Positions 42,633 through 52,007 are shown, counted from the first letter of the stretch. The stretch is DNA of 64,000 bases from Candidatus Chlorobium masyuteum (GCF_011601315.1 NZ_JAAORA010000001.1:512001-576000); one strand, 5' to 3'. The notes: generated from the sequence alone by a model not told the origin. A program made the numbers and translations.

Positions 42633-42678
42633 AAAAAAAGCACTTTTGTTACCAGCATTATTGTTGGCAACAAAAGTG
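42632..42678 (-). terminator. Rho-independent terminator of the GIY-YIG gene
   Basis: On the minus strand CACTTTTGTT pairs perfectly with AACAAAAGTG, extended by TGG/CCA pairing around a loop, and is followed by GC and eight T. It starts 4 nt after the stop of the GIY-YIG gene. Confidence 0.85.
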
Positions 42679-42682
42679 TTGG

Positions 42683-42982
42683 CTACCAGACACCATCATG
42701 ACCGAGATCTTTCCACTCAGGGTTCAGAGTCGCATCCAACAGGTCTTTCTTTTCTCTTCTCCATTTTTTTATCTCTTTTTCTCTGGCTATTGCACTCAGC
42801 ACATCAGTTGTCTCTTCAAAATAGACCAGTTTATCCACATTATATTTTTTCGTAAAACCATCAATCATCCGGCTCTTGTGTTCACGAACCCTGCGCACCA
42901 AATCATTGGTCATGCCGACATACATAACCTTGTTTGTGCGATTGGTAAGGATATAGACGCAATAAGGTCTGTCCCGACTCAT
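42683..42982 (-). CDS. GIY-YIG domain protein
   Basis: A 99-residue stand-alone GIY-YIG nuclease-fold protein (UvrC N-domain/YhbQ-like). The two core motifs are YCVYILTN (GIY-type) and VMYVGMTNDLVRRVREHKSR (YIG-type with the Arg). KYNVDKLVYFEETTDV and AIAREKEIKKWRREKK follow, typical of the small family often found near repeats. It sits between repeat units, has its own terminator, and may be mobile. Nuclease activity is inferred. Confidence 0.85.
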   Translation of the reverse strand: MSRDRPYCVYILTNRTNKVMYVGMTNDLVRRVREHKSRMIDGFTKKYNVDKLVYFEETTDVLSAIAREKEIKKWRREKKDLLDATLNPEWKDLGHDGVW

Positions 42983-43029
42983 GACTGTGTTGGGGTAATT
43001 AAGCTCTCAATTCAAAATTCGGCTCGATC

Positions 43030-43113
43030 TCCCGGATAGATCCCTCTTTTCAGTTCGGGATGACAACCTCCCCCTCTTGTCATTCCGAGCGGAGCGAGGA
43101 ATCTCATTCCTGC
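43030..43113. repeat. Partial repeat units beside the 3' end of clpB
   Basis: The right end of one unit (up to ATGACA at 43060-43065) is followed after 12 nt by the left end of another (TGTCATTCCGAGCGGAGCGA from 43078). The same order of right end, separator and left end is seen at about 42490-42580. The last unit is cut off at about 43113, only 8 nt before the clpB stop codon. Confidence 0.65.
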
Positions 43114-43120
43114 TTGCCAA

Positions 43121-44446
43121 CTATATCCCGCCTGCTTCGAGCTCGCGCTTCAGGGCTTCGCGTTCGATTTCGAGGCGGCGGATTTCGCGGTTTACCCGGT
43201 CGAGCTCTTCGGGGCTGCTGTCTATTTCGAGGCGGAGCCTTGAAGATGCCTCATCGATCAGATCGATGGCCTTGTCGGGCAGGAAACGGTCGGAAATATA
43301 GCGGTTGGAGAGTTCTGCGGCCGCGACTATAGCTGCATCCTTGATGCGCACACCGTGATGGATCTCATACTTCTCCTTGAGGCCCCGAAGAATGGAGACC
43401 GTATCCTCTACGCTCGGCTGATCAACCAGCACGGTCTGAAAGCGGCGCTCAAGTGCGGCATCCTTTTCAATATGCTTGCGGTACTCATCAAGGGTAGTGG
43501 CGCCGATACAGCGAAGTTCTCCGCGTGCGAGAGCGGGTTTCAGAATATTGGCCGCATCCATGGAGCCCTCGGCAGAACCCGCGCCGACAAGGAGATGGAT
43601 CTCATCAATAAAAAGTATAACCTCGCCTTCAGCAGCCTGAACCTCTTTCACGACCGCTTTCAGACGCTCCTCGAACTCTCCGCGAAACTTTGCTCCGGCA
43701 ACAAGCTGGGCGATATCAAGCGCGGCGATCTGTTTGCTTTTGAGGTTTTCAGGCACATCACCAGCCACAATACGCTGGGCGATGCCCTCGACCAGTGCTG
43801 TCTTGCCGACCCCCGGATCACCGATCAGCACCGGGTTGTTCTTGGTACGGCGGCTGAGAATCTGGAGTACCCTGCGGATCTCCTCATCACGGCCGATCAC
43901 CGGATCAAGCTTGCCCTTTCGGGCCTGGTCGTTGAGGTTGCGGGAATATTTTTTCAAGGAATTATAGCTATCCTCGGCGCTCTGACTGGTAACCCTTTGA
44001 GAGCCCCTGATGGTTGTCAGCACCTTGAGAATAGCGTTACGGTTGATGCCTGCGTCCTGAAGCATACGTGAAACATTAAGCGAAGCTTCGCTCATGGCAA
44101 TCAGCAGATGCTCCGAACTGATATACTCATCCTTCAGATTCTCGGCCTCTTTCAGGGCTACGTCAAACACCTTGCCAAGATTCTGTGAGAGATACTGGCC
44201 GGTAGCCGATGCTCCCGTTACCCTCGGAATCCGCTCGATTTCACGGTCAAGTGCCAGAAGAAGATTATCGGAAGAAACTTCGAGTTTCTGCGCAATCTGA
44301 ACAGCAATACTGCTTTTATCGTCAAGCATGCTGTGAAGCAGATGTTCAGGCTCTATCTGTTGATGCTGGCGACTACCGGCAAGGGTACCCGCAGCCTGTA
44401 ATGCCTCCTGAGCCTTCAGGGTGAATTTATTGGGATCAAACTGCAT
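43121..44446 (-). CDS. ClpB chaperone, N-terminal half only
   Basis: This 441-residue protein matches the first half of the ~860-residue disaggregase ClpB. It has the N domain (residues ~1-145, [20 protein letters not shown]) and the first AAA+ module with Walker A GDPGVGKT at about residue 205 and Walker B ILFIDEIH. It also has the beginning of the coiled middle domain, and ends at ELEAGGI followed by TAG. The second AAA+ module is absent, and only 138 nt of repeat separate the stop from the next gene. It may be a natural two-gene ClpB with the C-terminal half elsewhere, or a truncated gene. The reading frame itself is intact. Confidence 0.85.
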   Translation of the reverse strand: MQFDPNKFTLKAQEALQAAGTLAGSRQHQQIEPEHLLHSMLDDKSSIAVQIAQKLEVSSDNLLLALDREIERIPRVTGASATGQYLSQNLGKVFDVALKEAENLKDEYISSEHLLIAMSEASLNVSRMLQDAGINRNAILKVLTTIRGSQRVTSQSAEDSYNSLKKYSRNLNDQARKGKLDPVIGRDEEIRRVLQILSRRTKNNPVLIGDPGVGKTALVEGIAQRIVAGDVPENLKSKQIAALDIAQLVAGAKFRGEFEERLKAVVKEVQAAEGEVILFIDEIHLLVGAGSAEGSMDAANILKPALARGELRCIGATTLDEYRKHIEKDAALERRFQTVLVDQPSVEDTVSILRGLKEKYEIHHGVRIKDAAIVAAAELSNRYISDRFLPDKAIDLIDEASSRLRLEIDSSPEELDRVNREIRRLEIEREALKRELEAGGI

Positions 44447-44552
44447 GGTTCGAACGGTTATTTTTGTTTACGGTTCATGCGAACTGCTTACTCTATAACA
44501 ATGTAAAAGCAAAAAAAGTTAATCATGCAACCCCTGTTCGAAGGCTCATAAC

Positions 44553-44588
44553 AAAAAAAAGGCCGCGACACCGTAAGCTGTCGCGACC
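44553..44588 (-). terminator. Rho-independent terminator at the end of the Bat operon
   Basis: On the minus strand GGTCGCGACA pairs with TGTCGCGGCC (one G-T pair) around an eight-base loop, followed by eight T. It lies 43 nt after the stop of the small gene at 44632 and separates the Bat operon from clpB. Confidence 0.88.
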
Positions 44589-44631
44589 ATCAATAACCAT
44601 TGTGCTTGCGTTCACCTCTCTTTTCCGACGT

Positions 44632-44934
44632 TCAGGAGCTGGCAGCACTGCCCTCATCACCCTGTTTCGGAAGATTTTTAATAAAAGCGCCGGCAACGAT
44701 CCGGATAATCTGAGAACTGGTTGAGAGCAGTTCTGCGCTTTTTTCCTGGATGTGGCGCTGCGTAGCGACCTGATCTTTAAACAAATCCACACTCGCCTTA
44801 TCATAATTACCTTCGCTGACATAGGCATCAATAACCTCTTCAGCCTGCGAGTAGGGCATGGTTAAAACTTTCAAACCAAGCTTGGCCCGTTCAAGAGGGT
44901 CGAGAACTTTCTGACCGGTGTTCTGCTGCTCCAT
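44632..44934 (-). CDS. Small protein of unknown function at the end of the Bat operon
   Basis: I do not recognise this protein. With the ATG at 44934 it has 100 residues; an ATG at 44940 adds two. AGGT lies upstream of both. It appears soluble and helical: ERAKLGLKVLTMPYSQAEEV and VATQRHIQEKSAELLSTSSQ. There is no signal peptide. The C-terminus is polar (KQGDEGSAASS). It follows the second VWA gene by about 135 nt on the same strand and precedes a strong terminator, so it may be part of the operon. Confidence 0.7.
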   Translation of the reverse strand: MEQQNTGQKVLDPLERAKLGLKVLTMPYSQAEEVIDAYVSEGNYDKASVDLFKDQVATQRHIQEKSAELLSTSSQIIRIVAGAFIKNLPKQGDEGSAASS

Positions 44935-45068
44935 AGACATACCTGTTTTTGTCTGAAAAAACAGTGCCGGGTACCGCAATCAAGAACGGTGCCGCCACCT
45001 GCGTACATGAGGAATGTAACAATTTTTTCTCAAGTGATCCTCACCTCTCTGTTCGCATCATCGCTTCT

Positions 45069-46100
45069 TTACGATTTTTGAGTCGAAGTGCGCCCTCCCC
45101 TGCCGATCATGGTTTCGACCAGAAGCAGTAACAGGCCGAAACCGAGAAAGTAGTAGTAGAGCGGTTCGCTTTCAACCGGCTCCATCACCCAGCGCGATGC
45201 CGCTGCAATGCGGTTTATCCTTGCGGAGACCCCGGTGTAAACCGGCCGCTCAGCAAGGCTGTGGAAATAAAATCCCCCGGATTGACGGGCAAGATTCTGA
45301 AGCGTTTCCGGCCTGAAGCTGGTCGTAACAACACGACCGCGTTCATCCATCTTGAGCCCTGCTCCGCCCTCTCCAAGAGGAATCACCGCTGGACGGAGCA
45401 AGCCCACCCCGATTGCAAAAACATGGATCCTTCCTTTTTTTATGCGGTTTGCCGCGGCAGGAAGATCGCCGGCGTGATCCTCTCCATCGCTGAGAAGCAC
45501 CATAATTTTTTCACCTTTCGCAGCGGATGCAAGCCTGCTTTCCGATGAAGGCTCAAGAATGTTGTGAGCAAGTTCAAGCGCTGAACGGAAATCGGTTCCC
45601 TGTGCCTCGATAAGATCGGGTGAAGCCATACCGAGAAGTGCTTCAAAGGCATCCATGTCAGCGGTAAGCGGGCACTGCACAAGAGGTTTTGCAGCAAAAA
45701 GAATAATTGCCCTCCTGCCCCCTGTTACAGCACGGCTTATCCTTGATATTTCAAATTTCGCCTGCGTAAGCCGGTCAGGCTGAACATCAGCCGCCCTCAT
45801 GCTGCGGGAGACATCAATCAAAAAAACCATATCAGCCCCTTTTCGCAAGATCGGCCGCCCGCCGCCTGAAAGCCTGGGGCCGGTAAGGGCTGCGAGCAGA
45901 GAGGCAATACCAAAAAAAATCATCACCTTTTTAACAACAATCACCCTGAACCCGACACCGGACATCATCGCATCTGCCAGAGATGGTGCGACAACAACTT
46001 CTCGGAGCTGAAAATGGCGAATAGCTCCATAGCCGAGAAATACGGCCAGAGGAATCAAAAGCAGCAGGTAAACGATATTTTCAGGCCAGGCAAAGGTCAT
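45069..46100 (-). CDS. VWA-domain membrane protein, BatB-like
   Basis: A 343-residue protein with hydrophobic helices near the N-terminus (VYLLLLIPLAVFLGYGAI and a second at about residue 60) and one near the C-terminus (YYYFLGFGLLLLLVETMIG). Between them is a von Willebrand A domain with the MIDAS motif DVSRSM at about residue 92 and LLSDGEDHAG. Bat proteins are linked to oxidative and envelope stress in Bacteroides and Leptospira. It follows the first VWA gene by 130 nt. Confidence 0.85.
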   Translation of the reverse strand: MTFAWPENIVYLLLLIPLAVFLGYGAIRHFQLREVVVAPSLADAMMSGVGFRVIVVKKVMIFFGIASLLAALTGPRLSGGGRPILRKGADMVFLIDVSRSMRAADVQPDRLTQAKFEISRISRAVTGGRRAIILFAAKPLVQCPLTADMDAFEALLGMASPDLIEAQGTDFRSALELAHNILEPSSESRLASAAKGEKIMVLLSDGEDHAGDLPAAANRIKKGRIHVFAIGVGLLRPAVIPLGEGGAGLKMDERGRVVTTSFRPETLQNLARQSGGFYFHSLAERPVYTGVSARINRIAAASRWVMEPVESEPLYYYFLGFGLLLLLVETMIGRGGRTSTQKS

Positions 46101-46230
46101 AGGTTCGCTCCTCTCCGACAGTCGGTACGATAACAGGTAAAACAGACAACGGATCCGCTTGTCGGGATCGATTGCCGCTCAGGCCCCGGGGGGGCGAAAC
46201 GGAGTAGATGTAGAGCGGTGTCCATAAGCA

Positions 46231-47247
46231 TCACGGTATTCGCATCAGTCTTGTGTTGGACAGAAGTACCTCAAGAACAAGCAGCAGAACCGCCGGAAAA
46301 AGCAACAGAAAAAACAACCCTGTCCGGTGCTCGACCGGGGCTCCTGCATGACGGGCTGTTTCGAGGCGTCCGATAGTTTTGATGGTGTTATCAAGTACCG
46401 AAGGATCTTCCGCCCTGAAATAGCCTCCTCCGGTAGTCCGGGCAATCCCCCGGAGTGACGCTTCATCTATGGCGGCATGCGCACTGCTTTCAGCTGAAAG
46501 ATTCCCTGCACTCCCTGTGCTTTTAAATCCGGCATTGACTACATATATCCTGATGCCGTTCTGTGCAGCAAGAGTTGCCGCTGTAGCCGGCCCGACATCT
46601 CCGGTGTTGTTCTCTCCATCGGTAATCAGGATGATAACCTTCTGCAGTGACGTTGATCCCTTGAAGCGGTTGGTTGCGATGAGAATTGCGCTCCCGATGG
46701 CTGTCCCCTCGTCCTGTATCACCAGCGGGGAGATATGATCAATCAGCATCGCAAGCACATCATGATCGATTGTAAGCGGGCACTGCGTATACCCCTTGCC
46801 CCGAAAAACCACAAGGCCGATCCGGTCGCTGGAACGGCGGAGAACAAATTTGCGGGCAACCTCCCTGGCTGCATCAAGACGGCTTCTATTGGAACCATCC
46901 TTCTGCAGCATCGACTCCGAAATATCAAGCGCCAGCATCACATCAATACCCCGCGCCTCGGCTTCAGTCTGGCGGACAACCATGCGGGGACCTGCAAGGG
47001 CAAACACACAGAGCACAAGAGCGCTCCAGCGCAGCCATTGCGGCAGATGGCGCAGCTCCCTTCTTGCTTCAAATCCGGAATCCCGAAGCCGTTCAAGACC
47101 GGGGAAGAGTATCACCGGATTCTTGCCAAGCCGGTCGCGCCGTACCCTGACCCATGCAAGCAGAGCAAGCAACGGCAGGAGCAGCAGCCACCATGGTGCT
47201 GCCAGCTCAATAGCGGGTATTCGTGCGATCCACTCCTGCATAGCCAC
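46231..47247 (-). CDS. VWA-domain membrane protein, BatA-like
   Basis: A 338-residue protein with two N-terminal hydrophobic helices (PWWLLLLPLLALLAWVRV and WSALVLCVFALAGPRMVV) and one at the C-terminus (FFLLLFPAVLLLVLEVLL). The VWA domain has the MIDAS motif ALDISESM at about residue 106 and LITDGENNTGD. It is paralogous to the next gene. An ATG two codons later is also possible. It is part of the moxR-DUF58-VWA operon. Confidence 0.87.
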   Translation of the reverse strand: MAMQEWIARIPAIELAAPWWLLLLPLLALLAWVRVRRDRLGKNPVILFPGLERLRDSGFEARRELRHLPQWLRWSALVLCVFALAGPRMVVRQTEAEARGIDVMLALDISESMLQKDGSNRSRLDAAREVARKFVLRRSSDRIGLVVFRGKGYTQCPLTIDHDVLAMLIDHISPLVIQDEGTAIGSAILIATNRFKGSTSLQKVIILITDGENNTGDVGPATAATLAAQNGIRIYVVNAGFKSTGSAGNLSAESSAHAAIDEASLRGIARTTGGGYFRAEDPSVLDNTIKTIGRLETARHAGAPVEHRTGLFFLLLFPAVLLLVLEVLLSNTRLMRIP

Positions 47248-47329
47248 TTGTTTTATCTCAATGATGCAAAATCACGCCCTGAAATCCCTCCGGATCTATC
47301 CTGCTCTGTTCAGTATCAGAACACACAAT

Positions 47330-48292
47330 CTACACGCCAAAACCCGAATCCTCAGCAGGTCGGGCGGAGCGGATAACCTCTTCGGCTTTCTGGAGGGAGT
47401 TGCGGGACTCCTCAATATCGGGACGGCGGCCGGCAAACTTGACCAGATCGGCCTGTTTGAGAAGACTCATGATGCTCTCAAAACCGGCAACACCAAGCTT
47501 TTTCAAATCGCGCTCAATCTCCTGCGTGACCGCTTCGAGTGCCCTGATGCGGTAGTGGTTTTCAAGGAAGGAGCGCATGATGTTGCTCAGCTCTTCATAG
47601 CACTCCGGTGGCGGCATTCCGGCAGAGAGCCTGGAGCCGAGTTTGCGAAGCTTGCGCCGGGCAACCTGACCGGGATCAACCGTTTCGGCACTCTTGCGCA
47701 CTGCCCGTTTTACGAGAAAGAGCAGCACCAGAACGACAACCGCAATGCCGAAGAGGAGTAAAATAAAGGGAAGTATCAGAAAAAAGGGAATCGAAGGTTT
47801 TTCCGGAGGTTTGATGGGCCTGAGTTCGCGCATCGAAGAGTCGGTAAGCGCCTTGACAAAAACCGGAATCGTCGCTCTATAGACAACCTTTCGGGAAATG
47901 CGCCCTTCGCTGTCGCGCAGGACAACGGTTAAAGGCGGAAGAAGCTGCCTGCCGCTTCCGAAAAGAGCAAGATCGAGTTCAAAACGCTCTCTGCCGCTAC
48001 CCGGAGTGGAGAGCAGGGAGGAGGCGCGCTGGAGGGAGATCAGTTCGAACTGCGGTTTTGAAGCCGGGTCAAGTCCTTCAAGCGAGGCAACCTCGCGCTC
48101 AGCGTGCTGCACCCTGATAATACAGCGGATACGGTCGCCAACGAGTACCGTGTCGGGCACAACCGTCACCCGGACTCCCTGATAGAGCGGGCCTTCAACC
48201 GCCCGGAGCGGAACCGGCAGAGCAAAGGCAAACAGCAGAAATAAAATCAGGCTGCATGCTCCGGTCCGAAACCATTCACACCTTGCGTTCAC
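47330..48292 (-). CDS. BatD-like single-span membrane protein of the Bat operon
   Basis: A 320-residue protein with a signal-type N-terminus (LILFLLFAFALPVPLRAVEG), an extracytoplasmic beta-rich part (about residues 33-150) and a strong membrane helix at about 170-195 (FFLILPFILLLFGIAVVVLV). The cytoplasmic tail contains CYEELSNIMRSFLENHYRIR. The layout resembles a shortened BatD or DUF4381-type protein. It overlaps the DUF58 gene upstream by 17 nt. A full-length BatD is also present at 59454. Exact family is uncertain. Confidence 0.7.
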   Translation of the reverse strand: MNARCEWFRTGACSLILFLLFAFALPVPLRAVEGPLYQGVRVTVVPDTVLVGDRIRCIIRVQHAEREVASLEGLDPASKPQFELISLQRASSLLSTPGSGRERFELDLALFGSGRQLLPPLTVVLRDSEGRISRKVVYRATIPVFVKALTDSSMRELRPIKPPEKPSIPFFLILPFILLLFGIAVVVLVLLFLVKRAVRKSAETVDPGQVARRKLRKLGSRLSAGMPPPECYEELSNIMRSFLENHYRIRALEAVTQEIERDLKKLGVAGFESIMSLLKQADLVKFAGRRPDIEESRNSLQKAEEVIRSARPAEDSGFGV

Positions 48293-49175
48293 GATACCGG
48301 AAAAACGAGTTCAGTTCACCAATGAAAGAGCGGTCGGTATCGAGAAAAATCGAGTCAATGCGCATGCGCCGGAGCCGCTGGCGAAGCTCTTCATACACTC
48401 TCGACTGCTCACTGCGGTAACGCTCGATCTTGCGGCGGCTCCCCCCGTCCAGGGTGAGACGCAGGCCTGTCTCCGGCTCTTCGAGATCAAGCAGAGCGCT
48501 GAGCGGCAGCGCTTTGTCAAGCGGGTCACTCAGATGGACCAGCACAAAGTCGTGACGGGTATTGAGCTGCTTCATCCCTTTTTCATAGTCGTTGTCAACC
48601 AGATCGGTCAGAAGAAAAATAATCGACTGCCTTCTGAGCGCGTAGCGGATAAAGATGAGAGCGGCGTTGATATCGGTCTTGCGACTCAGGGGCTTGAAGC
48701 GGAAAAGCTCTTCAAGAATAACCAGAACATGCTGGCGACCTTTGCGGGGGGCAATAAAGGTTTCCACCCGGTCGGTAAAAACAAGAAGGCCTACCTTATC
48801 GTTGTTCTGTATGGCACTGAAAGCAAGTACGGCGCTGAGCTCAAGGGCAAGCGCTTTTTTGCTGCGCTCCCGGCTGCCGAACTGCATTGATGCCGAACCG
48901 TCAACAACAAGCAGAAGGGTTCGTTCCCGCTCTTCGGTAAAGAGCTTGACATAGAGTTCATGTTTGCGGGCGGAGGTGTTCCAGTCAATGGCCCGGACAT
49001 CATCACCATACTGATATTCACGGACATTACTGAACTCGATCCCTTTGCCCTTGAACGAGGAGTGATACTCGCCGCTGAAGAGCTCGCTGGCCATGCGCTT
49101 CGAACGGATTTCAACTCGCCGTATGAGTTTCTGAAGCTCCTTCAGGTACTCTTCACTGTTTTCCATAGCGCTCAT
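48276..49175 (-). CDS. DUF58 domain protein
   Basis: A 299-residue protein of the DUF58 family, normally paired with MoxR ATPases. The signature region is GIEFSNVREYQYGDDVRAID followed by WNTSARKHELYVKLFTEERE and a degenerate VWA-like LLVVDGSASMQFGS. No membrane helix is evident. It overlaps moxR by 4 nt and the next gene by 17 nt, consistent with coupled translation. Its biochemical function is not established. Confidence 0.88.
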   Translation of the reverse strand: MSAMENSEEYLKELQKLIRRVEIRSKRMASELFSGEYHSSFKGKGIEFSNVREYQYGDDVRAIDWNTSARKHELYVKLFTEERERTLLLVVDGSASMQFGSRERSKKALALELSAVLAFSAIQNNDKVGLLVFTDRVETFIAPRKGRQHVLVILEELFRFKPLSRKTDINAALIFIRYALRRQSIIFLLTDLVDNDYEKGMKQLNTRHDFVLVHLSDPLDKALPLSALLDLEEPETGLRLTLDGGSRRKIERYRSEQSRVYEELRQRLRRMRIDSIFLDTDRSFIGELNSFFRYRERKV

Positions 49176-50188
49176 GGCACCTGCACATGCTGGAGAATCT
49201 GACGGATAATATCGTCTGAACGAATATTGTCGGCTTCGGCTTCATATCCCGGCCTTATGCGATGGCGAAGGGTATCATAGGCGATTGCCTTGACATCCTC
49301 AGGGGTTATATATGGCCGATTCTGCAAAAAGGCGTGCGCCTTGGAAGCAAGCAGAAGAAAGATCGATGCTCTGGGAGATGCGCCGTACTCGATCATGGTC
49401 TCAAGCGATTCCATACCGTAGAGTGCCGGTTTTCTGGTGGCAACAACAAGATCAACAATGTAGCGCTGTACCCTCGGATCAACATAGATACGGTCAATCA
49501 GTCCTCTTGCCTTTGCAATATCATCCGGCTGCACGACCGCCGTAATCTCCTTGTCTGTCGCGGTTGTGGCCGACTGCAGCATAATCTCAAGCTCTTCATC
49601 GTAGGATGGATAATCGACCAGCACCTTCATCATAAACCGGTCTACCTGCGCCTCCGGCAAAAGATAGGTCCCTTCATGCTCGATAGGGTTCTGGGTAGCC
49701 AGCACCATAAAGGGCTCCTGAAGGGGAAAGGTCTGATTGCCGATGGTAACCTGATGCTCCTGCATCGCCTCAAGCAGGGCAGACTGCACCTTGGCCGGTG
49801 AACGGTTGATTTCGTCGGCGAGAATGACATTGGCAAAAACCGGCCCTTTGCGGGGATAGAACTCCATGTCTTTCGGATTGTAGATCATGGTTCCGATAAG
49901 ATCGGCGGGAAGCATGTCGGGAGTAAACTGGATCCGCTGGAACTTCAGATTCATGGCGGCAGCAAAGGTTCTGATAATGAGCGTCTTGGCAAGACCCGGT
50001 ACCCCTTCAAGCAGGATATGACCATTAACCAGGAGGGCAATGAAGACTCGCTGGATAACCTCCTTCTGACCGATAATCCGGCGCGAAAGCTGTTCCTCTG
50101 CCTTTTCAAGAAAACGGGAGGCCTCCGTAATCTGCCTGCCCAGTTCCTCCAGTTCTACCGCATACTGCATAGCATCTCCATCGTTCAT
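49172..50188 (-). CDS. MoxR-family AAA+ ATPase
   Basis: A 338-residue ATPase thought to act as a chaperone with VWA and DUF58 partners. Walker A is EGVPGLAKT at about residue 60, Walker B ILADEINRSPAK, and sensor 1 lies in VLATQNPIEHEGTYLLPEAQ. Starts at 50188 (MNDGDAMQY...) or six codons later are both possible. It is the first gene of the Bat operon. Confidence 0.93.
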   Translation of the reverse strand: MNDGDAMQYAVELEELGRQITEASRFLEKAEEQLSRRIIGQKEVIQRVFIALLVNGHILLEGVPGLAKTLIIRTFAAAMNLKFQRIQFTPDMLPADLIGTMIYNPKDMEFYPRKGPVFANVILADEINRSPAKVQSALLEAMQEHQVTIGNQTFPLQEPFMVLATQNPIEHEGTYLLPEAQVDRFMMKVLVDYPSYDEELEIMLQSATTATDKEITAVVQPDDIAKARGLIDRIYVDPRVQRYIVDLVVATRKPALYGMESLETMIEYGASPRASIFLLLASKAHAFLQNRPYITPEDVKAIAYDTLRHRIRPGYEAEADNIRSDDIIRQILQHVQVP

Positions 50189-50267
50189 TTTCTTTGAAAT
50201 AACGGCATGCCGCTGATCGCCGCAAGCCGCTCAAATCGATGTTACCCTCCCCATGCAATCCGGAGCA

Positions 50268-50495
50268 TCACCTCTTTTTGATAAAACCCCTTAGGCCGAA
50301 TAGAATCAAGAGCAGACCGCCGATCAGCGCAGACCAGGAGTAGAGATCAGAAAGGTAACTGAGACTGTTCCAGATACCAACTTCGGGAGCAAAGAGCAGG
50401 ATCAGATCTGCACCGACAAGTATAATCAGAACATGGAGAAAACTTACCTTGACATGCGGTTTGCTATTATTCTCGGGTTTGTTAGCTTTGGCCAT
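50268..50495 (-). CDS. Small membrane protein of unknown function
   Basis: With the ATG at 50495 it has 75 residues (MAKANKPENNSKPHVKVSFL...). It has two hydrophobic helices (LHVLIILVGADLILLFAP and SALIGGLLLILFGLRGF) and a basic C-terminus FIKKR. I do not recognise a named family. A longer frame to 50564 would run into tsaD and is unlikely. It is divergent from tsaD with only 23 nt between the two start codons, and lies 79 nt downstream of the moxR start, on moxR's strand. Confidence 0.7.
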   Translation of the reverse strand: MAKANKPENNSKPHVKVSFLHVLIILVGADLILLFAPEVGIWNSLSYLSDLYSWSALIGGLLLILFGLRGFIKKR

Positions 50496-50518
50496 AGCTC
50501 TACAGAAAAAATCAGTCC

Positions 50519-51571
50519 ATGAAAATTTTAGGTATCGAAACCAGTTGTGATGAAACCTCGGCATCCGTTATCTGTGACGGCAGGGTCGCCTCCAATGTCG
50601 TCAGTTCTCAGCGGTGTCACACAAGCTTTGGGGGTGTGGTGCCGGAACTCGCTTCGAGAGAGCACGAACGGCTTATCGTCTCGATTGCCGATGCTGCAAT
50701 AACCGAAGCAAATATAACAAAAAAAGAGCTTGATGTCATAGCCGCCACGGCAGGACCCGGCCTTATCGGTGCCGTCATGGTAGGGCTCTGTTTTGCCCAG
50801 GGTCTCGCATGGGCACTCGGAGTACCCTTCATCCCGGTCAACCATATTGAGGCGCACATGTTCTCCCCGTTTATTGATGAAGGCGCCTCTCATCGCGCAC
50901 CCGAAGGGGCTTTTATCTCCCTGACGGTCTCTGGAGGTCACACGCTGCTGTCGGTAATAGAGCAGGACCTCTCTTATGAGGTTATTGGCAGAACGCTTGA
51001 TGATGCTGCCGGAGAGGCCTTCGACAAAACCGGCAAGATGCTCGGGCTCCCCTACCCGGCCGGCCCGGAGATAGACCGGCTGGCAAAAGTGGGTGATCCG
51101 AAATTCCATGAGTTCCCCAGAGCGCTCACCTCCCGGTCACAGACCAGTAAAAGTTACGACGGCAATTTCGATTTCAGCTTTTCCGGCCTGAAAACCTCGG
51201 TCCTCACCTTTCTGCAGAAACAGAAACCGGAATTCATAACAGCAAACATACAGAACATTGCGGCCTCCATTCAGTGGGCTATCGTCAGTGTACTGGTTGA
51301 AAAAACCATTGCCGCAGCACGCTCCCGGGGCATAAAAGAGATCTCAATCGCCGGAGGCGTAAGTGCCAACTCGGGACTCAGAGCAATGATGCTCGCTGCC
51401 TGCAAGAAAGAGGGCTTCACGCTCTATCTGCCCGGTGCCGTTTACTCGACTGACAATGCCGCCATGATCGCCACACTGGCCGGAGTAAAACTCTCACGGG
51501 GCATGAAAGCCGAACGGCTGTACAACATTGCGCCCTTCGCCAGCTTCAGCTCCGGCAGACCGAAGCTGTGA
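50519..51571 (+). CDS. tsaD: tRNA threonylcarbamoyladenosine modification protein TsaD
   Basis: Transfers the threonylcarbamoyl group to A37 of ANN-decoding tRNAs (Gcp/Kae1 family). It has 350 residues, starts [18 protein letters not shown], and has the metal-binding [12 protein letters not shown], the ATP-site [13 protein letters not shown] and [14 protein letters not shown]. The ATG lies 23 nt from the divergent gene, so its promoter must overlap that gene. Confidence 0.97.
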   Translation: MKILGIETSCDETSASVICDGRVASNVVSSQRCHTSFGGVVPELASREHERLIVSIADAAITEANITKKELDVIAATAGPGLIGAVMVGLCFAQGLAWALGVPFIPVNHIEAHMFSPFIDEGASHRAPEGAFISLTVSGGHTLLSVIEQDLSYEVIGRTLDDAAGEAFDKTGKMLGLPYPAGPEIDRLAKVGDPKFHEFPRALTSRSQTSKSYDGNFDFSFSGLKTSVLTFLQKQKPEFITANIQNIAASIQWAIVSVLVEKTIAAARSRGIKEISIAGGVSANSGLRAMMLAACKKEGFTLYLPGAVYSTDNAAMIATLAGVKLSRGMKAERLYNIAPFASFSSGRPKL

Positions 51572-51653
51572 TTGAAATAGTTCCATAAATACATTACATT
51601 ATTGCTCACAAATTAAAGCTGTAACGATTTTTTATCCATATCACGATATAACC

Positions 51654-52007
51654 ATGCATAACAGTATTCTCGCTCTGCTTCTTTTTGCGCCTCCTGCCGG
51701 CGGCCCTGCACCGAATCCCTTCCTGCAGATTGTTCCGATGGTGCTTATTTTTGTTGTCTTCTACTTTTTCATGATCCGTCCGCAGCAGAAAAAACAGAAA
51801 GAGAAGGAGAAGGTTCTGGACAGCCTGAAAAGAGGAGACAAGGTTGTCACCATAGGCGGTATTCACGGTACGGTTGCCGGAATCGACAGCGATAAAAAGA
51901 CTGTACTGGTGCAGGTGAACGAAACCACTAAAATCAAGTTCGACCGTACTGCTGTTGCCAATATTGAAGCACAGGATTCGGGCGATAAACTTACGACCAA
52001 GGAATGA
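51654..52007 (+). CDS. yajC: Preprotein translocase subunit YajC
   Basis: Accessory membrane protein of the SecDF-YajC complex, 117 residues. The single membrane helix is at about residues 20-45 ([19 protein letters not shown]), followed by the family motif [20 protein letters not shown] and [14 protein letters not shown]. Its stop overlaps the first possible carA start by 4 nt (ATGA). Confidence 0.93.
   Translation: MHNSILALLLFAPPAGGPAPNPFLQIVPMVLIFVVFYFFMIRPQQKKQKEKEKVLDSLKRGDKVVTIGGIHGTVAGIDSDKKTVLVQVNETTKIKFDRTAVANIEAQDSGDKLTTKE

Noticed and set aside
42983-43120. Possible frameshifted continuation of clpB
   Set aside because: Only 138 nt remain before the GIY-YIG gene, and they are repeat sequence with no similarity to the ClpB second module.
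43355-44071. 238-codon plus-strand open frame
   Set aside because: It is antisense to the conserved AAA+ module of clpB.
46796-47761. 321-codon plus-strand open frame
   Set aside because: It is antisense to the BatA-like VWA gene and the BatD-like gene, whose families are clear; Ser/Arg-rich shadow frame.
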